Both the position numbers and the translations under genes were made by a program. The notes beneath the pieces are model-generated. The model saw only the letters and a program-made list of their open reading frames with translations, searched no databases and was not told the DNA's origin. Below, one piece after another: positions 5,214 through 9,276 of a stretch of DNA of 9,276 nt (within the stretch, counting starts at the first letter, position 1; every line of letters starts with the position of its first letter). Source of the stretch: Alphaproteobacteria bacterium. GTDB taxonomy: Bacteria; Pseudomonadota; Alphaproteobacteria; Geminicoccales; Geminicoccaceae. The stretch lies in assembly GCA_026982585.1 (NCBI GenBank), contig JALSGW010000368.1, positions 1 through 9,276 of the forward strand, read 5' to 3'.

Positions 5214-6980
5214 CTAGGGCAACCGGCGCACCCGCACATAGCTGCCGGGCGCATCCTCGAGCGGCGGCAGCACGCCGCGTTCGGGATGCCGGGCGGCCAG
5301 GCGCGGACCGGAGCGCCGGCGGATCCACCCGGCCCAATCCGCCCACCAGGATCCCTCACAGCGCTCCGCCCGGCGCAGCCACGCCTCCGGATCCGCGGGC
5401 CGCCCCCGCGCCCGCCAATATCCGTAGCGGGCTCCCTGTGGGGGATGGATCACGCCGGCCACATGTCCCGAGCCGGCGAGGACGAAGCGCAGCGGCCCGC
5501 CGAACAGGCGCGCGCCGGCATAGACGCTGCGCCAGGGCGCGATGTGGTCCTCCCGGGTCGCCAGCACGTAGCACGGCACGCGGATGCGCCGCAGATCGAG
5601 CCGCTCGCCCAAGAGCTCGAGCCCTCCCGGTCGAACCAGACGGTTCTCGAGGTAGAGCCGGCGCAGATAGAAGCTGTGCATCATCGCCGGCATGTGGGTG
5701 CCGTCCGCGTTCCAGTAGAGGAGATCATAGGCTCTGGGCGGCAGGCCGAGCAGATAGCGATCGATGGCGAAGCTCCAGATGAGGTCCACGTCGCGCAGCA
5801 GGCTGAAGACGGTTTGCATATAGGCGGCATGGAGATAGCCGTGGCGGTTCATGTGCTGCTCGAGCCGCTCGAGCTGGGCGTCGTCGATGAACACCCCGAG
5901 GTCCCCGGGATCGCTGAAGTCGGTCAGCGCGGTGAGCAGGGTGGCGGTGCGCACCCGCTCCTCCTCCCGGGCCGCGAGCCAGGCGAGCAGGCAGGCCACG
6001 AGCGTGCCGCCGATGCAGTAGCCGAGCACATGCGCCCTTCCCTCGCCGGTCTGGACCCGCACCGCGTCCAGCGCCGCAAGCAGGCCCTCGCGCAGATAGT
6101 CCTCGAAGCCCACCTGGCGCAGCTCGGCGTCGGGGTTCACCCAGGAGATGAGGAACACGCTCAGTTCCTGGGCGAGGGCGAAACGCACGAAGCTGTTGTG
6201 GGCGCGCAGGTCGAGCACGTAGAATTTGTTGATCCAGGGCGGCACGATGAGGAGCGGGGTGCGGTGGGCGCGGGGGGTGGTGGGCGCATAGTGGATCAGT
6301 TCGATCAGGCGGTTGCGCAACACCACCTTGCCCGGCGTGGCGGCGAGATCGCGGCCGAGGGCGAAGGCCCGCTCGTCGTTGGTGCGGATGTGCAGCCGTC
6401 CCCCACCGCGGGCGAGGTCCTCGACCAGCTGCGCGAGCCCCGCCAGCAGCGACCGCCCCCGGGTCTGCTGGGCGCGGCGCAGCACCACCGGGTTGGTGGC
6501 GGGAAAATTGGACGGCGCGATGGCGTTCAGATAGAGACGCAGATAGAAGCCGAGCTTGCGGCGGTCCTGCGGCTCGAGGTCGGGGAGGTCCCGGTAGAGC
6601 TCCTGGATGCGATGGACGGTGCGGGCGTATGCCTCGGCGAGCAGAAGGAAGGGAGGCTCGCGCCAGGCGGAGTCGCGAAAACGCCGGTCGATGCGGCCGG
6701 GGTCGAACCCGTCCGGATCCTCGGACGCGGCCCTGCGGGCGGCGGCGCTCAGATCCTCGAGCCAGCCCTGTTGAACCCTGATCAGCCGTTCGGGCATGGC
6801 GGCGAGCCGGGCGTTGGCGAGGCGAAAGACCCGGGCGATGTCCTCGGGATCGGGAAGCGGCAGGTCCCCTTCCCCGCATGCGCCTGCCGCAAGAGCGGCC
6901 CCAAGTCTCCGGCACTCCCGCTCCAGACGCGCGTGCAGCTCTTCCAGCGCGGGCATCTCCCCGGATGGGTGTGCCGCCAT
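5214..6980 (-). CDS. phaC: Class I poly(3-hydroxyalkanoate) synthase PhaC
   Basis: PhaC polymerises (R)-3-hydroxyacyl-CoA into PHA storage polyester on granule surfaces. The 588 residues match class I length. The N-terminal PhaC_N region includes FRDSAWREPPFLLLAEAY (101-118) and PSNFPATNP (156-164). The lipase-like box is GYCIGG (320-325) with nucleophile Cys322, and the triad is completed by Asp478 (REDHIAP) and His506 (GSGHVAGV). The C-terminus GSYVRVR is typical. The upstream ATG at 7028 is in frame, but ATG 6980 has AGGAGG 7 bases ahead and gives the family-like N-terminus. No phaA, phaB, phaR or phasin gene is next to it, so monomer supply is encoded elsewhere. A yqgE-like gene follows; the EamA transporter gene is divergent across 92 bases. 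Confidence 0.96.
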   Translation of the reverse strand: MAAHPSGEMPALEELHARLERECRRLGAALAAGACGEGDLPLPDPEDIARVFRLANARLAAMPERLIRVQQGWLEDLSAAARRAASEDPDGFDPGRIDRRFRDSAWREPPFLLLAEAYARTVHRIQELYRDLPDLEPQDRRKLGFYLRLYLNAIAPSNFPATNPVVLRRAQQTRGRSLLAGLAQLVEDLARGGGRLHIRTNDERAFALGRDLAATPGKVVLRNRLIELIHYAPTTPRAHRTPLLIVPPWINKFYVLDLRAHNSFVRFALAQELSVFLISWVNPDAELRQVGFEDYLREGLLAALDAVRVQTGEGRAHVLGYCIGGTLVACLLAWLAAREEERVRTATLLTALTDFSDPGDLGVFIDDAQLERLEQHMNRHGYLHAAYMQTVFSLLRDVDLIWSFAIDRYLLGLPPRAYDLLYWNADGTHMPAMMHSFYLRRLYLENRLVRPGGLELLGERLDLRRIRVPCYVLATREDHIAPWRSVYAGARLFGGPLRFVLAGSGHVAGVIHPPQGARYGYWRARGRPADPEAWLRRAERCEGSWWADWAGWIRRRSGPRLAARHPERGVLPPLEDAPGSYVRVRRLP

Positions 6981-7072
6981 CGTCCTCCCTCCTCGCGCTA
7001 CCCGAATGCCGCCCTCCCCGATCCACATAGCGTGGGCGGGCGCGACATCACCACCCGGCGAGTGGGGATGCG
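6981..7072. other. Divergent intergenic region between phaC and the EamA transporter
   Basis: These 92 bases separate two divergent starts and must carry at least the phaC promoter. The phaC ribosome site AGGAGG is at 6993-6988 on the minus strand. A weak -10-like TATGTG lies on the minus strand near 7028, but no convincing -35 accompanies it, and I see no clear plus-strand promoter. Confidence 0.4.
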
Positions 7073-7903
7073 GTGAGCGCCGGTGTGCTGGCCCTGGTGC
7101 TGCTGGCGGCGCTGCTGCATGCGGCGTGGAACGCGCTGGTCAAGGCGGGCGAGGATCCCTTCGTGCGGCTTGCGGTGGTCAATCTCACCATCGCCCTTCT
7201 GGCGCTGCCCTTCGCCCTCGCGCTCTCCCCGCCACCGGGGGCGGCCTGGCCCTGGCTGCTCGCCTCGGTGGCCGCGCACACGGTCTACTATGTCACCCTG
7301 GCCCGCGGCTATGCGGAAGGGGATCTGAGCCAGGTCTATCCCATCGCCCGGGGGCTGGCCCCGCCGCTCGTCGCCCTGTTCGCGCTGGTGATCGCCGGCG
7401 AGCGGCCGAGTCTGGTGGGGATGATCGGCATTCTCCTGGTGGGAGCCGGTGTGGTGGCGCTCGCCCTGGACGGACCGGCAACGCGGCGTCCCCGGGCGGT
7501 GGCGAGTGCCGTGCTGTGTGCCGTGGCGATCGCCCTCTATACGGTGTTCGACGGCCTCGGGGTGCGGGCATCGCCTCATCCCGGCTCCTACATCGCCTGG
7601 CTGTTTCTGCTCGAGCCCTTTGTATTCGCGGCCTGGGTGTTCGCGCGACGCGGTTTTGGCATCGGCGCACGCGGTCTGCGGGCGGCGGCGCTGGGTGGAC
7701 TGTTGTCCGGGATCGCCTACGCCCTGGTCATCTTCGCCATGAGCCTCGCTCCCATGGCCTATGTGTCGGCGCTCAGGGAGACCAGTGTGGTGATGGCGGC
7801 GGCGATCGGGGTATGGCTGCTGCGGGAGACCATGGGTGTGCGGCGAATCCTCTCGGCTGCGCTGGTGGCGGCGGGGATCCTGCTGGTCCGTATCGGCGGA
7901 TAG
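7073..7903 (+). CDS. EamA/DMT-superfamily transporter
   Basis: This is an inner-membrane protein of 276 residues with ten predicted transmembrane helices (about 4-20, 33-51, 59-77, 91-107, 112-131, 142-163, 171-191, 200-225, 231-250, 259-274). They form two five-helix EamA repeats, the usual drug/metabolite transporter architecture. Each half ends with a helix pair carrying the typical acidic residue after it (IAGERPS near 107-113, LLRETMG near 249-255). The substrate cannot be read from sequence; family members export amino acids, metabolites or drugs. The start is GTG 7073 after a GGGGA stretch; GTG 7082 is an alternative. It precedes the NicX-like gene by 93 bases on the same strand, so it might move a pathway compound, but that is inference. 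Confidence 0.9.
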   Translation: MSAGVLALVLLAALLHAAWNALVKAGEDPFVRLAVVNLTIALLALPFALALSPPPGAAWPWLLASVAAHTVYYVTLARGYAEGDLSQVYPIARGLAPPLVALFALVIAGERPSLVGMIGILLVGAGVVALALDGPATRRPRAVASAVLCAVAIALYTVFDGLGVRASPHPGSYIAWLFLLEPFVFAAWVFARRGFGIGARGLRAAALGGLLSGIAYALVIFAMSLAPMAYVSALRETSVVMAAAIGVWLLRETMGVRRILSAALVAAGILLVRIGG

Positions 7904-7996
7904 CGCCGAGGCCGGCTGCAAAACGCCGCCGCACCCTTCTCTTCTGATGTGCGGCCGCATCTGCTAGCGGGGCGAAGCCTTTGGAGGAGTCGGGCG
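7904..7996 (+). other. Intergenic region ahead of the nicX-like gene
   Basis: These 93 bases hold a perfect 10-base palindrome TGCGGCCGCA (about 7950-7959), which could be an operator or simply a GC-rich coincidence. They also hold the strong Shine-Dalgarno GGAGGAG (7983-7989). No convincing sigma-70 promoter or terminator is visible, so co-transcription with the transporter gene remains possible. Confidence 0.3.
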
Positions 7997-9043
7997 ATGC
8001 TGCGGGACCGTATCGAGGCCAAATGGATCGAGGCCTTCGCCAAGACCTTCCGGCTGTGCCGGGTGGAGCGGGGCGAGCCGGTGGCGATCCTCTCCGAGAC
8101 CCAGTCGCGCAGCCTCAACGTGCATCTCGCGGAACTCGCCCTGATCGGGCTCGGCGCACGTCCCTTCCACATCGTGCTGCCCACGCCGCCCCAGCCCGCA
8201 CCGGTGCCGATCCGGTCCACCGGCGCCTCGGCGGCGCTCGCGGGCCACCCCGCCGCGCTCGCCGCCCTCAAGGCGGCCGGGCTTGTGGTGGACCTGACGG
8301 TGGAGGGGCTTTTGCACAGTCCCGAGCTCAAGCCGATTCTGGAAGCGGGTGCGCGGGTCTTGATGATCTCCAACGAACATCCCGATGCCCTCGAGCGCCT
8401 GGTTCCGGACCCGGACCTCGCCCCCAAGGTCAAGACCGCCGTCGCCTGGTGCCGGCAGGCCCGCACCATGACCGTGACCTCGCGCGCCGGGACGGAGCTT
8501 TGCATCGACCTCGAGGGCGCGGTCACCGTGGGGGTGTGGGGCTGGTGCGATCGGCCGGGCACGGTCGCCCACTGGCCGGGCGGGGTGGTGGTCAGCTTTC
8601 CCCGCGCGGGCAGCGTGAACGGCCGGCTGGTGCTGGACCGGGGCGACCTCAACCTGACCTTCAAGCGCTACCTGGAAAGCCCCGTGGTGCTCTGCCTTGA
8701 GGACGACTTCGTGGTGGAGATCGAGGGTGAAGGGACGGACGGCGAGCTCATGCGCCGTTATTTCGCCGCCTGGGGCGAGCGGGAGGCCTATGCGGTGAGC
8801 CACGTCGGCTTCGGCATGAACCCCAAGGCCCGCTACGAGGCGCTGGCGATGTACGACCGCCGCGATACCAACGGCACCGAACTGCGCGCCTTCGCCGGCA
8901 ACTTCCTGTTCTCCACCGGCGCCAACGAGTTCGCGGGCCGCTACACCCTCGGGCACTTCGACCTGCCGGTGCGCGGCTGCACCATCCGGCTCGACGACCG
9001 GCCGGTGGTGGTGGAAGGGGAGCTTGTGGAGGAGCTCCGTTGA
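7997..9043 (+). CDS. NicX-family 2,5-dihydroxypyridine 5,6-dioxygenase
   Basis: NicX enzymes are Fe(II) extradiol-like dioxygenases that open 2,5-dihydroxypyridine to N-formylmaleamate in nicotinate (and picolinate) degradation. They are often mislabelled as M29 leucyl aminopeptidases because of a shared fold. The product has 348 residues, close to the 350 of Pseudomonas putida NicX. It has the blocks LLHSPELKPILEAGARVLM (105-123), HWPGG (192-196), LVLDRGDL (211-218) and GNFLFSTGAN (301-310). The iron ligands are all present: His269 in SHVGFGMNP, and His320 and Asp322 in GHFDLP, matching His265, His318 and Asp320 of NicX as I recall them. ATG 7997 has GGAGGAG 7 bases upstream; the in-frame ATG 7949 has no such site. 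The stop overlaps the next start (TTGA). Exact ring substrate is inferred. Confidence 0.85.
   Translation: MLRDRIEAKWIEAFAKTFRLCRVERGEPVAILSETQSRSLNVHLAELALIGLGARPFHIVLPTPPQPAPVPIRSTGASAALAGHPAALAALKAAGLVVDLTVEGLLHSPELKPILEAGARVLMISNEHPDALERLVPDPDLAPKVKTAVAWCRQARTMTVTSRAGTELCIDLEGAVTVGVWGWCDRPGTVAHWPGGVVVSFPRAGSVNGRLVLDRGDLNLTFKRYLESPVVLCLEDDFVVEIEGEGTDGELMRRYFAAWGEREAYAVSHVGFGMNPKARYEALAMYDRRDTNGTELRAFAGNFLFSTGANEFAGRYTLGHFDLPVRGCTIRLDDRPVVVEGELVEELR
9028..9034 (+). promoter_or_regulatory. Ribosome binding site fixing a TTG start inside the nicX-like gene
   Basis: GGAGGAG lies within the last codons of the nicX-like gene, 5 bases ahead of TTG 9040 (7 from its GGAGG core). The TTG overlaps the TGA stop in a TTGA arrangement, a standard sign of translational coupling. 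Confidence 0.75.
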
Positions 9044-9276
9044 GCGCGACCGTCGCCGCCATCGAACGCGGCGGGGGACCGCCGCTGGTGTTCCTCCACG
9101 GCCTCGGCGGAAGCGCCCGGAGCTTCGCCCGCGAGGTCGCCTGTTTCGCTGGCCGCTATCGGGTGCTCGCCTGGGACATGCCGGGCTACGGCGAATCCGC
9201 CCCCATCGACCCGCCTGCCACCATGGGCGCCTACGCGGAGCGGCTTGCCGCCTGGCTCGCCGGGCGGGGGGTGGAG
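9040..9276 (+). CDS. Alpha/beta hydrolase, N-terminal part (cut by window end)
   Basis: The 79 visible codons run from TTG 9040 to the window end without a stop. They show the first half of an alpha/beta hydrolase: the strand PPLVFLHGLGGS with the oxyanion-hole HG at 20-21, then RVLAWDMPGYGES (41-53), the typical strand and D-x-x-G-x-G-x-S turn before the cap region. The nucleophile elbow lies beyond the window. Because it is translationally coupled to the NicX-like dioxygenase, a role in hydrolysing the ring-cleavage product is likely. NicD, an alpha/beta hydrolase, deformylates N-formylmaleamate to maleamate in Pseudomonas putida. Identity as NicD is not shown by the residues seen, since many esterases and C-C hydrolases look alike here. 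Confidence 0.85.
   Translation, partial: MSATVAAIERGGGPPLVFLHGLGGSARSFAREVACFAGRYRVLAWDMPGYGESAPIDPPATMGAYAERLAAWLAGRGVE

Noticed and set aside
3731..5359. Minus-strand frame of 542 codons spanning the HAD and yqgE region
   Set aside because: It runs in the wrong frame of yqgE and antisense to the HAD gene, and it is composed of shadow sequence with no family features.
6981..7028. Earlier in-frame ATG 7028 for phaC
   Set aside because: The 16 extra residues are unlike other PhaC N-termini and would consume most of the divergent promoter region. AGGAGG favours ATG 6980.
5286..7076. Open plus-strand frame of 596 codons opposite phaC
   Set aside because: It has low-complexity, Gly/Ala/Glu-rich content with no recognisable domain. 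It is the antisense shadow of phaC, a common effect of high GC with strong third-position bias.
7949..7996. Earlier in-frame ATG for the nicX-like gene
   Set aside because: It has no Shine-Dalgarno and would add 16 residues not typical of the family. ATG 7997 has GGAGGAG at ideal spacing and gives the expected length.

Overview
The window is a stretch of bacterial chromosome with very high GC (about 70% by eye) and tightly packed genes. The linked tRNA-Tyr, tRNA-Gly and tuf genes, a class I PHA synthase, a stand-alone YqgE/AlgH protein and the proteobacterial RlmB all point to a GC-rich gammaproteobacterium. A purple-sulfur or related sulfur-oxidiser lineage would fit, but that placement is inference. 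No insertion sequence, CRISPR array, prophage or defence island is visible.

Left end, minus strand (1-586): the 5' part of tuf (EF-Tu) runs off the window. It is preceded by tRNA-Gly(TCC) and tRNA-Tyr(GTA), with a stable-RNA type promoter (TTGACA plus a GC-rich discriminator) just inside the rlmB upstream region. The tRNA-Thr that normally lies between tRNA-Gly and tuf is absent. Going rightward on the plus strand are rlmB (23S rRNA G2251 methyltransferase) and a GTG-started THUMP-domain RNA methyltransferase of the RlmL/TrmN type. Together these two genes form an RNA-modification pair.

Middle (2623-5172): metA lies on the minus strand, and its stop codon overlaps the end of the methyltransferase gene. 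Its leader carries a SAM-II riboswitch with a visible pseudoknot and a plausible switch that hides the Shine-Dalgarno sequence. The protein has Glu at position 111, which in this family marks acetyl-CoA rather than succinyl-CoA use. Divergent from metA is a HAD hydrolase of the haloacid-dehalogenase type. Convergent with the HAD gene is yqgE, whose product has a signal-peptide-like N-terminus not usual for this family. It lies downstream of phaC in a probable two-gene unit.

Right (5214-9276): phaC (class I poly-hydroxyalkanoate synthase) is divergent from an EamA/DMT transporter. The transporter is followed on the same strand by a NicX-family 2,5-dihydroxypyridine 5,6-dioxygenase with its iron ligands intact. 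Overlapping this by 4 bases is a TTG-started alpha/beta hydrolase cut by the window end. The last two genes look like the ring-cleavage and following hydrolytic steps of a nicotinate or picolinate type pyridine pathway.

Nothing here amounts to an undescribed system. The most informative items are the riboswitch with its expression platform, the acetyl-type MetA, the NicX-hydrolase pair, the exported-looking YqgE and the odd codon choice of tuf.
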